DNA of 64,000 bases. Origin: Candidatus Zymogenaceae bacterium (GTDB taxonomy: Bacteria > Desulfobacterota > Zymogenia > Zymogenales > Zymogenaceae). The notes beneath the pieces are model-generated. The model was not told the DNA's origin and did no database searches. It worked only from the letters and a program-made list of their open reading frames with translations. Numbering within the stretch: the first letter of the stretch is position 1; the number at the start of each line of letters is the position of its first letter. A program made the translations under genes and the position numbers. The DNA lies in contig JAFGFE010000014.1 of NCBI GenBank assembly GCA_016931225.1, positions 124,001 through 188,000 of the forward strand, in the 5' to 3' direction. Positions 17,464-26,577 of this stretch are shown piece by piece.

Positions 17464-18801
17464 TCAGTCCTCCCGCCTGGTTTTTTTTACCGGTCGTTTC
17501 TTGGAGTGAAGAATCATTCGCCACAGCGGATCGTATCTGTTTTTCTTCGAGGGCCAGGGTGCGTCGGGAAAGATACCGGTGGCGCGGACGGTAATTCCCA
17601 ATAGGTCAAAGGCCTCGTTGAAGAGGTGCTTTCTGCGAAGATAGACCGGCATAAACCTGCGGTCGATCATGTTGTACATCTTCCAGTGCAGGAACAGAAG
17701 CTGACGCATGATGTCGATATTCTTTTTGGAAACCCCCACATGATCGAGAGATTCCGACAGGTGCTTTTGGATGAGACGGGGGACGTCCTGCTTTTTTCCC
17801 TCTTCCAATTGATGTGTCTTGGTGGTCAACCTGTGGGTTGAGGCGATCATCATAACCGAGAAATAAAAGGGGATTGTCCGCTCCTTTCCGGTCAGGGTCA
17901 GGACGTCAAGCAGCTCGAGAGATTTTAACAGAACGTTTCTGTCCTCTTTGTTCTCCATCGTGGATTCCACGATGGTCGGGAACAGCATCTGAAGCATACC
18001 GAATTCAATGAACTTGCCGATGGATTTGGCGGAGATACCGCTTCGAAAATCCTTGAGGAGCTCTTCGTGTATCCTGGCCGGGGAACACAGGAGGATTTTA
18101 TCCTTCATTTTGTAAATGGCCCGGGCGGTATTTTCCTCGATTTCAAAGCCTGTGCGGGCGGCATGACGGATGGCACGGATCATCCTGACCGGGTCCTCGA
18201 CAAACCGCAGTTCGGGATCGCCGATGACACGGATGATCCTGTTTTCCAGATCCGTGAGGCCGCCCACATGGTCGATGACCGTAAAATCGGCGATATTGTA
18301 AGCCAGGGCGTTTATCGTGAGATCACGTCTGAATGCGTCTTCACGATCGGTTCCGAAGGTATTGTCCCGACGCGTGGGAAAACCGTTTTCGGCGTTGTTG
18401 TCATTGTTCGCCCCGCGAAACGTCGTGACCTCGATGATCTTGTTGTTCTTGAATCTGATATGGACGATACGAAAACGCTTCCCAATAATGAGACTGTTAT
18501 TGAAAAGCTTCTTCACCTGTTGGGGACTGGCGTCGGTGCCGATGTCGAAGTCCTTGGGCTTTTTGCCCAAAAGCAGATCGCGCACGCTTCCCCCCACCAG
18601 GTACGATTTGTAACCGTGCCGATGCAATCGATAAAGCACCTTCAGGGCATCCGGATCGATGTTCTTCCGGGAGATAGGATGTCTGTCTCGGGGAAGTATT
18701 GTCGGCTCCGAGGGGGGCTGGTACGGAGCCGATTTCGATTTACCGAGTTTTTCCCTGCCGGTGGCAATCAAAGATGATATTTTATGAGTCAGCCAATTCA
18801 C
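17464..18801 (-). CDS. pcnB: Poly(A) polymerase / tRNA nucleotidyltransferase family protein (PcnB-like)
   Basis: The nucleotidyltransferase head is clear: YLVGGSVRDLLLGKKPKDFDIGTDA with the catalytic Asp pair, followed by RRDLTINALAYNI, VIDHVGGLTDLENRIIRVIGDP and the RF-x-EDPVRMIRAIRHAARTGFEI block. The C-terminal 200 residues are helical and end in a basic tail (HSKKRPVKKTRRED), as in bacterial PcnB, which adds A-tails to RNA and speeds decay. CCA-adding activity cannot be excluded, although the tRNA next door already encodes CCA. The frame extends to an ATG at 18873, but that ATG and the next one lie inside the promoter at 18857-18886; GTG at 18801 is the first usable start I see, without a good ribosome site. 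Confidence 0.85.
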   Translation of the reverse strand: MNWLTHKISSLIATGREKLGKSKSAPYQPPSEPTILPRDRHPISRKNIDPDALKVLYRLHRHGYKSYLVGGSVRDLLLGKKPKDFDIGTDASPQQVKKLFNNSLIIGKRFRIVHIRFKNNKIIEVTTFRGANNDNNAENGFPTRRDNTFGTDREDAFRRDLTINALAYNIADFTVIDHVGGLTDLENRIIRVIGDPELRFVEDPVRMIRAIRHAARTGFEIEENTARAIYKMKDKILLCSPARIHEELLKDFRSGISAKSIGKFIEFGMLQMLFPTIVESTMENKEDRNVLLKSLELLDVLTLTGKERTIPFYFSVMMIASTHRLTTKTHQLEEGKKQDVPRLIQKHLSESLDHVGVSKKNIDIMRQLLFLHWKMYNMIDRRFMPVYLRRKHLFNEAFDLLGITVRATGIFPDAPWPSKKNRYDPLWRMILHSKKRPVKKTRRED

Positions 18802-18856
18802 ACAATAAATGCCGCAAGCGGTTCCAGTAGTTGCAGAGGGAAATTGTACTGTGAAC

Positions 18857-18886
18857 ATTATAACGGGTAACATGTAAATATTTCAA
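18857..18886 (-). promoter_or_regulatory. Sigma-70-type promoter for pcnB
   Basis: Minus strand: TTGAAA, 18-nt spacer, perfect TATAAT, predicting transcription from about 18850. Confidence 0.7.
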
Positions 18887-18944
18887 CACTTTTTTTACGT
18901 GAACGGATATTTAATGCGATTATTTTTTACGTGTTATTATTTAT

Positions 18945-18967
18945 GGCCGAACATGTCGGCCTTTTTT
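18945..18967 (+). terminator. Plus-oriented intrinsic terminator between two minus-strand genes
   Basis: GGCCGA/TCGGCC stem, 5-nt loop, then six T on the plus strand. On the minus strand no T-run follows the stem. Confidence 0.6.
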
Positions 18968-18996
18968 CGATCATTTGTTCCCGAATGACGGTGTTT

Positions 18997-20064
18997 TTAA
19001 AAAAGAGATGCGATGGCGGCACCGAAGGGGGGGTACAGGATACCCTTTTCCGTGATAAACGCGGTTATAAAGTGCTGTGGGGTGACGTCGAACGCGGGAT
19101 TGAAGACTGGGACGTCCCGAGGAGAGATGCGTGTCTCCAGGATACGGCGCACCTCGTCCTGATCCCGCTCTTCGATGGGGATATCCGCCCCCGTTTCCGC
19201 CTCGGGGTCGAAGGTGGAGACCGGCGCGGCAATATAAAAGGGGATGCCGTGCTCTTTCGCGAGTACCGCGTGGGTATACGTGCCGATCTTGTTTGCGGTA
19301 TCTCCGTTTTTCGCAATGCGGTCGGCGCCGGTGATGATCATGTCCACCATACGGCGCTGCATAATGATTCCGGACATCCCGTCGGTAATCAGCGTTACCG
19401 GGATGTTGTCTCGCGTCAGTTCCCAGGTTGTCAGTCGGCTTCCCTGAAGCAGCGGACGGGTTTCGCAGGCTATGACGCCGATATTCTTTCCCGCGGCAAT
19501 CGCGGATCTGATGACGCCCAGTGCGGTGCCGTGGCCCGCAGTGGCAAGGGCGCCGGCGTTACAATGGGTCATCACCCGGTCGCCCGTTTGTATCAGCTCC
19601 TGACCGAAGTCGCCCAGGGTTCTGTTGATGGTGAGGTCTTCGTTGTATACGGCGACGGCCTCCCGCTGGAGGGCGTCGGCGATGGCACGGGGATCGCCGT
19701 CGGCGGTATGGGCGACGGCGCGCATGCGCTCCAGCGCCCAGAAGAGGTTCTTTGCCGTGGGGCGGGAGGAGGCGAGATAAGAGAGCGCATCGTCGAGACT
19801 TGAGAGGAACGACTCCCTTGTCGGTTGCGCATCCTTCGTCAGAATTCGCGCCTGGAGAGCGACACCCATGACCGCTGCAATGCCGATGGCCGGCGCTCCG
19901 CGAACCGCGAGCGTCCTGATGGCGTCCACTACATGATCTATTGATGTGAGGACGAGGTATTCCTCCCTTGCGGGAAGCGTTCGCTGGTCGATAATTCGGA
20001 TGCCGTCGCCGAGCCACCGTATCGTTTCGATACCGGTATCGCTTTTCGATGTGGTATGAATCAT
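18997..20064 (-). CDS. mtnA: S-methyl-5-thioribose-1-phosphate isomerase
   Basis: 355 residues of the eIF2B-alpha-like isomerase family, which converts 5-methylthioribose-1-phosphate to the ribulose form in methionine salvage. Diagnostic segments are the N-terminal RWLGDGIRIIDQRTLP, VRGAPAIGIAA, the catalytic Cys in MTHCNAGALATAGHGTALGV, the catalytic Asp in IITGADRIAKNGDTANKIGTYTHA, and FNPAFDVTPQHFITAFITEKG at the end. The gene starts 5 nt after the AsmA-like gene ends, so it is co-transcribed with it. No other methionine-salvage gene is in the window; some bacteria use this enzyme in nucleoside salvage (DHAP shunt). Confidence 0.95.
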   Translation of the reverse strand: MIHTTSKSDTGIETIRWLGDGIRIIDQRTLPAREEYLVLTSIDHVVDAIRTLAVRGAPAIGIAAVMGVALQARILTKDAQPTRESFLSSLDDALSYLASSRPTAKNLFWALERMRAVAHTADGDPRAIADALQREAVAVYNEDLTINRTLGDFGQELIQTGDRVMTHCNAGALATAGHGTALGVIRSAIAAGKNIGVIACETRPLLQGSRLTTWELTRDNIPVTLITDGMSGIIMQRRMVDMIITGADRIAKNGDTANKIGTYTHAVLAKEHGIPFYIAAPVSTFDPEAETGADIPIEERDQDEVRRILETRISPRDVPVFNPAFDVTPQHFITAFITEKGILYPPFGAAIASLF

Positions 20065-20069
20065 TACTG

Positions 20070-21575
20070 TTACTGGATGGGATATGAGATGTTGTTATAT
20101 CGGATGGAAAACCCGCTTTTGTATTTTTCTTCCATCTGACGCTGGAAGTCGTCGAAGATGTCTTCGGCGTTTTTTTCCGTAAGGAATTCGGGCCTCAGGA
20201 GAAAATCAGGTTCCTCGAGGCTCCCGGACATATAAAACGGAATGGTCAGCTTTCCGCTTGCGTCGCTGAGAAGCTCCGAGAAATATGCGGGCTTGATTTC
20301 CATGGTAACGGTATCGGAGAGGAAAATATCTCCATCAAAGACCAGCGCCCCGGAAAGCTCCAGGGTCCCTTCCGCGATGGCGTCCCACTCGGGGGAGGTG
20401 ATGGCGAGGGCGGCGGTTGTAAAGGCGCCGTCTTGAAGGGTAAAACTTCCCGTTATTGATGAGTATATCGTGTCGAGATCGTGGGGCATGCCGCTGTTGT
20501 TGGTGATGAGCCCCAGGGCGATGAGCTCCGTTCGGATGTTGAAGGCGGGGATCAGCCCCTCTTCAATCCTGACGATGCCCTCCCCGGAAAGGTTCCCGGT
20601 TATTTCCGAAAAACTGTCGCCGACGCCCTCAAATCTCCCCTCGCAGGAGATCGCGCCGAAGAAATGCTGGCCGTTTCCGGTGATGACGCCAAGAATCTTG
20701 TTCGCCATGATATCCCATGCGCAGACCGATATCTCCAGATTCCAGGGTGTATCGGAAAAGTCCCAAAGGCCGGTGAGAACGGTTTTGCCGCCGAAGATGG
20801 ACGCAGTGGCCTCATCGATGACCAGTATCTGTTTCCCGATCGATCCGGAAAGGGCCAGGTCCGTGTAGGCGCACCCGCCGATGATCCCGGAATCCGTCCG
20901 GGCGGTCACATCCCCGGTGACCGGCGGGCCGTCGATGAAGGTGCTCGGGTCGAAATCAAACATCGACAGCGCCTCGCGGTTTTTCAGACAAACCGTGACG
21001 TTGTTCATTTCGATGGTCGTTGTTGTATCCCCCACGGCCGCGGGTGTTGACACAACGACGTCCATCTTGCACAAAACCGCCTCGGTGACCCGGTAGGTCA
21101 TCCCCCGGAAAAACAGTCCGCACCAGCCGAGGGAGGCGGCACCATCGGTGATGTTCGGTTCGCCTGTGGGGCGGTCGGCACCGAGGGTGGCGATGTTCCA
21201 TCGGCCGGCATCGTCGGATATGATGTTGAGCGTCCCGCTCGATATTTTCACCCGATCCACCACCGGTGCGCCCGAGAAAAACGAGACGGGGCTGAGGGAA
21301 ACCACCACCTTTTCCGCTGTGAGGAAAGTCTCCCCGGAGATGCGGGGATCATCGGGGATGGTCACGCCGTGCAGGATTATCCGGGGTCCGGCAAGGAGAG
21401 AGAGCGAGATGTCCTGAATCGTCACATCCCGGCTGATGATATCCGAGAACAGGTGCTGGATGTCGTCCATAGCCGACTTGTTTCGTACCGGGTACGGAAC
21501 GGCCGCGGCGACAATGGCGGCGGCGATCAGGAGACCAGCCGCTATGATCGGTGCCTTTTTGAGTGGTTTCTTCAT
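20070..21575 (-). CDS. AsmA-family membrane-anchored protein
   Basis: 501 residues from ATG 21575; an in-frame TTG at 21614 is also possible. A basic N-terminus (MKKPLKKAP) and one transmembrane helix at about 9-29 are followed by a long periplasmic region: the AsmA-typical N-terminal repeat (VTIQDISLSLLAGPRIILHGVTIPDDP, LTAEKVVVSLSPVSFFSG, RVKISSGTLNI) and a C-terminal AsmA_2 part with stretches such as ITGNLSGEGIVRIEEG. Family members are related to lipid-transfer and outer-membrane homeostasis proteins (AsmA, TamB, YhdP). Its place between gatB and mtnA gives no functional clue beyond probable co-transcription. Confidence 0.8.
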   Translation of the reverse strand: MKKPLKKAPIIAAGLLIAAAIVAAAVPYPVRNKSAMDDIQHLFSDIISRDVTIQDISLSLLAGPRIILHGVTIPDDPRISGETFLTAEKVVVSLSPVSFFSGAPVVDRVKISSGTLNIISDDAGRWNIATLGADRPTGEPNITDGAASLGWCGLFFRGMTYRVTEAVLCKMDVVVSTPAAVGDTTTTIEMNNVTVCLKNREALSMFDFDPSTFIDGPPVTGDVTARTDSGIIGGCAYTDLALSGSIGKQILVIDEATASIFGGKTVLTGLWDFSDTPWNLEISVCAWDIMANKILGVITGNGQHFFGAISCEGRFEGVGDSFSEITGNLSGEGIVRIEEGLIPAFNIRTELIALGLITNNSGMPHDLDTIYSSITGSFTLQDGAFTTAALAITSPEWDAIAEGTLELSGALVFDGDIFLSDTVTMEIKPAYFSELLSDASGKLTIPFYMSGSLEEPDFLLRPEFLTEKNAEDIFDDFQRQMEEKYKSGFSIRYNNISYPIQ

Positions 21576-21666
21576 GTATATACGGCGCACGCGTTTACTG
21601 TTTGTATATTGCAACGTCTTTTTGTTTCTGTATCCGACCCAATCCCGGATGCCGGCCTCGTTCCTT

Positions 21667-21722
21667 CCGTACCGCTCCTCCCGTATCGTCCCTCCCGCAC
21701 CACCCCTTCCGTACCGTCTCTC
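21667..21722. repeat. Four imperfect 14-bp tandem repeats in a pyrimidine-rich tract
   Basis: Units begin at 21667, 21681, 21695 and 21709: CCGTACCGCTCCTC, CCGTATCGTCCCTC, CCGCACCACCCCTT, CCGTACCGTCTCTC. The plus strand stays almost purely C and T until about 21795, so the minus-strand message between gatB and the AsmA-like gene carries a long purine-rich stretch. Confidence 0.75.
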
Positions 21723-21786
21723 TCCCTTCCTCCCCTTATCCCCTCCCCACGCTTCACGGCCTCCCTGTCCCCCTTCAGCCCTCCCT

Positions 21787-23217
21787 TCAGGCCCCCAGCT
21801 TCTTTTTCACGAGGTCGTTGACCAGCTTCGGATTGGCCTTGCCCTTGGTTTCCTTCATCACCTGCCCGATGAAGAACTTGAGGAGGTTTTCCTTGCCCCC
21901 CCGATATGCCGCCACCTCGTCGGGATGTGCGGCGATGATGTCGTCCACGATGGCGGCGATCTCACCGCTGTCGGTAATCTGTACGAGCCCCTGTTCCTTG
22001 ACGATCACCTCGGGGGATTTGTGCGTGTCGTACATCTCGGCGAATACTGTCTTTGCGATCTTACCGCTGATGGTCTCATCTTCAATCAGGCCGATGAGCC
22101 GGGCCATATCTTTTGGAGGGATGGGGGAGTCGGCGATGAAGACCTTGTCATCGTTGAGCTTGTGCAAAAGCTCCACCATGATCCAGTTGCTGGCCGGCTT
22201 CGGCGGCGCCCCGGCAGAGACCGTTTCCTCGAAATACTCTGCCAGCTCCTTTTCCGAGGCGAGCACCCGGGCGTCATAATCGGAAAGATTGTATTCGGAC
22301 TGAAATCGCCTGATTTTTTCGTCCGGCAGCTCCGGCAGCTCTGTCTTGATCATGGCGATCCATTCCCGGTCGACCCTCAGCGGCACCAGGTCCGGGTCGG
22401 GGAAGTAGCGATAGTCGTGGGCCTCTTCTTTTCCCCTCATGGATTCGGTGATGTTTTTCTGGTCGTTCCACAGTCGGGTTTCCTGGACGACACTGCCGCC
22501 GTCTTCCAGGACCTCTATCTGGCGGTGGATTTCATATTCCAGCGCCCGCTCGACATTGCGGAAGGAATTCATGTTTTTCAGCTCCGTCCGGGTGCCGAGC
22601 GTCTTCGATCCCTCGGGCATGACCGAAATGTTCGCATCGCATCGGAAGCTCCCCTCCTCCATGTTCCCATCGCACACCCCAAGGTAGCGAAGGATACTGC
22701 GAAGTTTTCTGAGGTACTCGCCCGCCTCTTCCGGCGTGCTCATGTCCGGCTCGGACACGATCTCCAGAAGCGGCACACCGGTGCGGTTGAGATCCACGTA
22801 GGAGAAGGGAGCTTTGTCGTCATGGACGAGCTTGCCCGCGTCCTCCTCCATGTGTATGCGGGTCAGACCGATTTTCTTTTTCTCGCCGTTTGTCTCGATC
22901 TCCACGTGTCCGCCCTTTGCCAGGGGATATTCGTACTGGGAAATCTGATATCCCTTAGGGAGATCGGGGTAGAAATAGTTTTTTCGGGCGAACTGGGCGA
23001 ACTCGGCGATTTCCCCACTTGTGGCCAGGGCAGCCCGGATGCCGAACTCCACGACCCGACGGTTCAGGACGGGCAGCACCCCCGGCATGGCGGTACAGAC
23101 CGGGCAGATATGGGAGTTCGGCTCGGCCCCAAAGGCGGTGGAGCAGCCGCAAAAGATCTTCGAATCGGTGAGAAGCTGTGCGTGGACTTCAAGCCCTATA
23201 ACGGCGGTATATTTCAT
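21787..23217 (-). CDS. gatB: Asp-tRNA(Asn)/Glu-tRNA(Gln) amidotransferase subunit B
   Basis: 476 residues, normal GatB length. It begins [25 protein letters not shown] with the zinc Cys pair, continues [15 protein letters not shown] and [16 protein letters not shown], has the RCDANIS and [21 protein letters not shown] motifs, and closes with the YqeY-like tail domain ([24 protein letters not shown]). GatB binds the misacylated tRNA and transfers ammonia from GatA. It lies 111 bp downstream of gatA in the same direction. GatCAB indicates that Asn-tRNA and/or Gln-tRNA is made indirectly in this organism. Confidence 0.97.
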   Translation of the reverse strand: MKYTAVIGLEVHAQLLTDSKIFCGCSTAFGAEPNSHICPVCTAMPGVLPVLNRRVVEFGIRAALATSGEIAEFAQFARKNYFYPDLPKGYQISQYEYPLAKGGHVEIETNGEKKKIGLTRIHMEEDAGKLVHDDKAPFSYVDLNRTGVPLLEIVSEPDMSTPEEAGEYLRKLRSILRYLGVCDGNMEEGSFRCDANISVMPEGSKTLGTRTELKNMNSFRNVERALEYEIHRQIEVLEDGGSVVQETRLWNDQKNITESMRGKEEAHDYRYFPDPDLVPLRVDREWIAMIKTELPELPDEKIRRFQSEYNLSDYDARVLASEKELAEYFEETVSAGAPPKPASNWIMVELLHKLNDDKVFIADSPIPPKDMARLIGLIEDETISGKIAKTVFAEMYDTHKSPEVIVKEQGLVQITDSGEIAAIVDDIIAAHPDEVAAYRGGKENLLKFFIGQVMKETKGKANPKLVNDLVKKKLGA

Positions 23218-23328
23218 GGCGATATCGTCTTTTTCTCGATGCCATAATTGAAAGAATTATAACAAAGATCGTGTGAGGGTGTTCTGATTTTAATTATTAA
23301 AAAAAAATAATGAAATCACTCCGAAGGA

Positions 23329-24789
23329 TCACAGGCTCGGTTTCGGAGTGTGATGCGGGCGATTCTGTTCAAGGTAGTAGGCCGACCGGAAGATGTGTTC
23401 CTCGCCCAGGGGTTTCGCTAAAAGCTGCACCCCGATGGGGAGCCCCTGGGAGTTGAGACCCGCGGGAACGCTCATACCCGGAATGCCGGCCAGGTTCGCC
23501 GTGACGGTGTAGACATCCCCCAGGTACATGGAAAGGGGATCTTCAAGCTTTTCGCCGATTTTATATGCCGGCGTGGGCGCCGCGGGGCACGCAATGACAT
23601 CTACCTTGGCGAAGGCCGCCTCCAGATCGTCGCTCAAGAGGCGGCGCACCTGGAGCGCCTTTTTGTAGTACGCGTCGTAATAGCCGGCGGAGAGGGCGTA
23701 GGTCCCCAGCATGATGCGCCGCTTTACCTCGGGGCCGAATCCGCCGGAGCGGCTCCGCCTGAACATGTCGATGAGGGAGTCCTTGGGCCGCGTGTCCCTG
23801 AAGCCGTAGCGTACGCCGTCGTAGCGGGCCAGGTTGGAGCTCGCCTCGGACGGGGCGATAATGTAGTAGGCGGCCAGGGCGTGCTCGGTGCGGGGGATGC
23901 TGACGTCTATGATCTTCGCCCCTCCCCCTTCCAGCGTTTTCACCATCTCCATCACCCGACCTTCGACCTCTTCGTCCAGCCCCTCGCCGAAATATTCCTT
24001 CGGGACGCCCACACGAAGGCCTTGGACGCCTCGATCGAGAAATTCGGTGTAATCGGGGATGTCCACCTCCAGGGAGGTGGAGTCCCGCTTGTCATGCCCC
24101 GCGATGGCGGAAAAGAGGATCGCCGCATCGCGCACGTCCTTGGTCATGGGGCCGATCTGATCCAGCGACGAGGCGAAGGCCACCAGGCCGTACCGGCTGA
24201 CCAGGCCGTAGGTGGGCTTGAGACCCACGATGCCGGTATAGGAGGCGGGCTGGCGGATGGAACCGCCGGTGTCGCTTCCCAGGGCCGCACAGCACAGGTC
24301 CGCCGCCACCGCGGCGGCGGAGCCGCCGCTGGAGCCGCCCGGTATATAGTCGGTGTTGTGGGGATTTCTCGTGGGGCCGAAATAGGACGACTCGGTGGAA
24401 GATCCCATGGCGAACTCGTCCATGTTGGTCTTTCCCAGCATCACCGCGCCCTGTCCCGCAAGGCGCTCGATAACCGTCGCGTTGTAGGGCGGTACGAAAT
24501 GTTCGAGAATCTTCGAGCCGCAGGTGGTGGTGATGCCCCGGGTACACATGAGGTCCTTTATGCCCAGGGGAATGCCGGTGAGGGTCGTGGCATCATTGTT
24601 TACCAGGCGCTTTTTCGCCTCCTTCGCCCGGGCCAGGGCTGTATCTGCGGTAATGCGTATGTAGGCGTTGAGGGACGGATTTATCCGCTCGATGCGTTCG
24701 AGAAAGGTCTCTGTGGCCGCCACCGGGTCTGTGTCGCCGTTTCGATACGCGGTCGCAAGTTCATGTATGGTCGATGAGCAAATATCCAT
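23329..24789 (-). CDS. gatA: Asp-tRNA(Asn)/Glu-tRNA(Gln) amidotransferase subunit A
   Basis: 486 residues. The amidase signature Ser-cisSer-Lys triad is visible: Lys in GIPLGIKDLM, Ser in GGSSGGSAAAVAADLCCAALGSDTGG, and the nucleophile in the GSIRQPAS context. The C-terminal MYLGDVYTVTANLAGIPGMSVPAG and GVQLLAKPLGEEHIFRSAYYLEQ are standard. GatA releases ammonia from glutamine and channels it to GatB. It starts 13 nt after gatC ends, so the two are translated from one message. Confidence 0.97.
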   Translation of the reverse strand: MDICSSTIHELATAYRNGDTDPVAATETFLERIERINPSLNAYIRITADTALARAKEAKKRLVNNDATTLTGIPLGIKDLMCTRGITTTCGSKILEHFVPPYNATVIERLAGQGAVMLGKTNMDEFAMGSSTESSYFGPTRNPHNTDYIPGGSSGGSAAAVAADLCCAALGSDTGGSIRQPASYTGIVGLKPTYGLVSRYGLVAFASSLDQIGPMTKDVRDAAILFSAIAGHDKRDSTSLEVDIPDYTEFLDRGVQGLRVGVPKEYFGEGLDEEVEGRVMEMVKTLEGGGAKIIDVSIPRTEHALAAYYIIAPSEASSNLARYDGVRYGFRDTRPKDSLIDMFRRSRSGGFGPEVKRRIMLGTYALSAGYYDAYYKKALQVRRLLSDDLEAAFAKVDVIACPAAPTPAYKIGEKLEDPLSMYLGDVYTVTANLAGIPGMSVPAGLNSQGLPIGVQLLAKPLGEEHIFRSAYYLEQNRPHHTPKPSL

Positions 24790-24802
24790 GAAGCAAAAAA
24801 TC

Positions 24803-25141
24803 CTATTCGATCACTTTCGGTACCTTAAAAAGCGTGTTCTTCGATTCCGGCGCGTTGGCGAGGATCTCGCTCGTGTCTGTAAACGGGACCACCGCATCCG
24901 GGCGCATGACGTTTTCTTTCGGGATTGCATGGGTCATGGGGGGGACGTTGGTGGTGTCGACCTCTCCCAGCTTTTCCATGTAGGAAAGAATGTCGTTGAT
25001 GTTGTCGGTCATCCGCTCGGTTTCGGTGTCCGTCAGGTCGAGACGGGCGAGCCGAGACACGTACAGAACTTCATTTTTCGTGATTTTCGCAGCTTTATCG
25101 CTCATGAGAGGGCACCGGTTTTCTTCGTTGGCGTTTTCCAT
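24803..25141 (-). CDS. gatC: Asp-tRNA(Asn)/Glu-tRNA(Gln) amidotransferase subunit C
   Basis: 112 residues. From residue 13 it reads MSDKAAKITKNEVLYVSRLARLDLTDTE, the usual GatC opening, and it ends in FKVPKVIE, the normal GatC end. The start at 25141 is chosen because GGGAGGGGGG lies just upstream; the inner ATG at 25105 has no ribosome site. GatC stabilises the GatA-GatB interface. It is the first of gatC-gatA-gatB, 56 bp after the transporter gene, and its ribosome site sits inside a strong hairpin. Confidence 0.95.
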   Translation of the reverse strand: MENANEENRCPLMSDKAAKITKNEVLYVSRLARLDLTDTETERMTDNINDILSYMEKLGEVDTTNVPPMTHAIPKENVMRPDAVVPFTDTSEILANAPESKNTLFKVPKVIE

Positions 25142-25143
25142 AT

Positions 25144-25176
25144 CGCCCCCCTCCCGAGGCCGCCGGAAGGGGGGCG
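25144..25176 (-). promoter_or_regulatory. Hairpin covering the gatC ribosome binding site
   Basis: On the minus-strand RNA, CGCCCCCC pairs with GGGGGGCG (8 bp, extended by partial pairing inside). The 3' arm contains the gatC Shine-Dalgarno sequence. No T-run follows, so it is not a terminator. Confidence 0.55.
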
Positions 25177-25197
25177 TGTTGTTTTCTTGCTTTTAAA

Positions 25198-26577
25198 TTA
25201 TACTTCCATCTGCTCCAGCATGTCGGCGGTGGTTACCTCCTTCGCCTCGCCCTTCTTGACGAACAACATGCAGATGAGGGCCATCAGGAAGAAGGCGGGC
25301 ACCACCAGGAACATGGTCTGGTAGCTGCCGGTGATGTCCTTGAACACGCCGATAATGGGCGGGGACACGGTTTGAGCGAGCATCGAGAAGAAATAATAGA
25401 GGCCGGTATAGGTCCCCAGCATTTCTTCCGTGGTGATGTCCCAGATCATCGGGATGGAGTTGATGTTGATGCAGGCCCAGGACACGCCCCCCAGGAGCAT
25501 GATCCCGATGATGATCGGGATGCTCTTGATGTAGGCCATCGCTCCCATCAGGATCATGAGTCCGATGAGGCCGGCGATGATGGTGCGCTTTCTGCCCACC
25601 TTCGTGGCGATATAGCCGCTGGGGATGGCGAAGATGATGAAGGTCAGTGAGAATAATCCCAGCATGAACGCCGCCCGCCCGGCGGAAAGACCCAGCTCGT
25701 TGATGCCGTAGAGGGTGAAGAAGGTTTCCACGCCGTTGTAGCCGAAGAACCAGCAGAAAATCGCCAGGAATATCAGGATGGAGCTTCTCTCCACCCACCT
25801 GAGCAGGGTGATGAAGACGATCAGTGCGAAAATCAGCATCGCCATCATGACGTGGCCCTGGTAGGCCGACTCGAAAATCTGACCCAACGTTCCGGAGAAG
25901 AGACCCGTGGTGTTGAGGATGAAGTAGGCGATCAGACCCACGACGATGGCGATGACCGACGTCTTCACCAGCTTCATGGAGATGTCCTCGGCCTCCTCGT
26001 GGGGGATCTCCTTGGGCTCCTTGATGGTGAGAAAGAGGATAATGATTGCGAGAACCGTCACCACGGACACGCCGATAAAGGGAACCTTCGGATTGATGTC
26101 ATACAGCATGCCGCCGACGAAGAACACCATGAGCGCCGCGGCGCCTCCCATAAAATTGATGACGCCGTTGGCCTTGCTCCGGTTGACCGACGGGATGATA
26201 TCCGGCATCAGGGCCACGACCGGCGATCGCCACAGGGCCATGAAGATATTCATGAGCACGATGGTGCCGATGAGGAGCCAGAAGGCCTGGGCCATGGGAA
26301 TGTAGAAGAAGAGGACCGCGGCAAGGGGCGCGCCGAAGATGATATAGGGCATGCGGCGGCCGATTCTCGTTTTGGTCTTGTCGCTGACCGCTCCCACGAT
26401 GGGCTGTATCGTCACGGCCAGGATGTTGTCCAGGGTCATGATCAGGCCGATGATGGTTCCCGATGTGATGAATTTTTCCAGGATGACCGGGACGAAGGCG
26501 TTATACAGCGTCCATACGAGGGAAACCCCGAAAAATCCCAAACCGATCAGAAAGGTCTTTTTGTAATCTAGTTTCAT
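25198..26577 (-). CDS. MFS transporter, GPH/SLC45-like sugar:cation symporter family
   Basis: 459 residues with about twelve hydrophobic segments. The MFS loop motif appears as GAVSDKTKTRIGRRMPYI between helices 2 and 3 and again as GYIATKVGRKRTIIAG in the second half. The sequence LVWTLYNAFVPVILEKF in helix 1, LDNILAVTIQPIVGAVSD and MALWRSPVVALMPDI match the glycoside-pentoside-hexuronide/SLC45 branch. The ribosome site AAAGGA is 8 nt upstream of the ATG. It is the first gene of the gatCAB-direction run. The substrate is unknown; sugars are likely from the family. Confidence 0.85.
   Translation of the reverse strand: MKLDYKKTFLIGLGFFGVSLVWTLYNAFVPVILEKFITSGTIIGLIMTLDNILAVTIQPIVGAVSDKTKTRIGRRMPYIIFGAPLAAVLFFYIPMAQAFWLLIGTIVLMNIFMALWRSPVVALMPDIIPSVNRSKANGVINFMGGAAALMVFFVGGMLYDINPKVPFIGVSVVTVLAIIILFLTIKEPKEIPHEEAEDISMKLVKTSVIAIVVGLIAYFILNTTGLFSGTLGQIFESAYQGHVMMAMLIFALIVFITLLRWVERSSILIFLAIFCWFFGYNGVETFFTLYGINELGLSAGRAAFMLGLFSLTFIIFAIPSGYIATKVGRKRTIIAGLIGLMILMGAMAYIKSIPIIIGIMLLGGVSWACININSIPMIWDITTEEMLGTYTGLYYFFSMLAQTVSPPIIGVFKDITGSYQTMFLVVPAFFLMALICMLFVKKGEAKEVTTADMLEQMEV

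Noticed and set aside
21436-23247. 603-codon open frame on plus
   Set aside because: Antisense to gatB and the AsmA-like gene; it arises from high GC in the third codon position.
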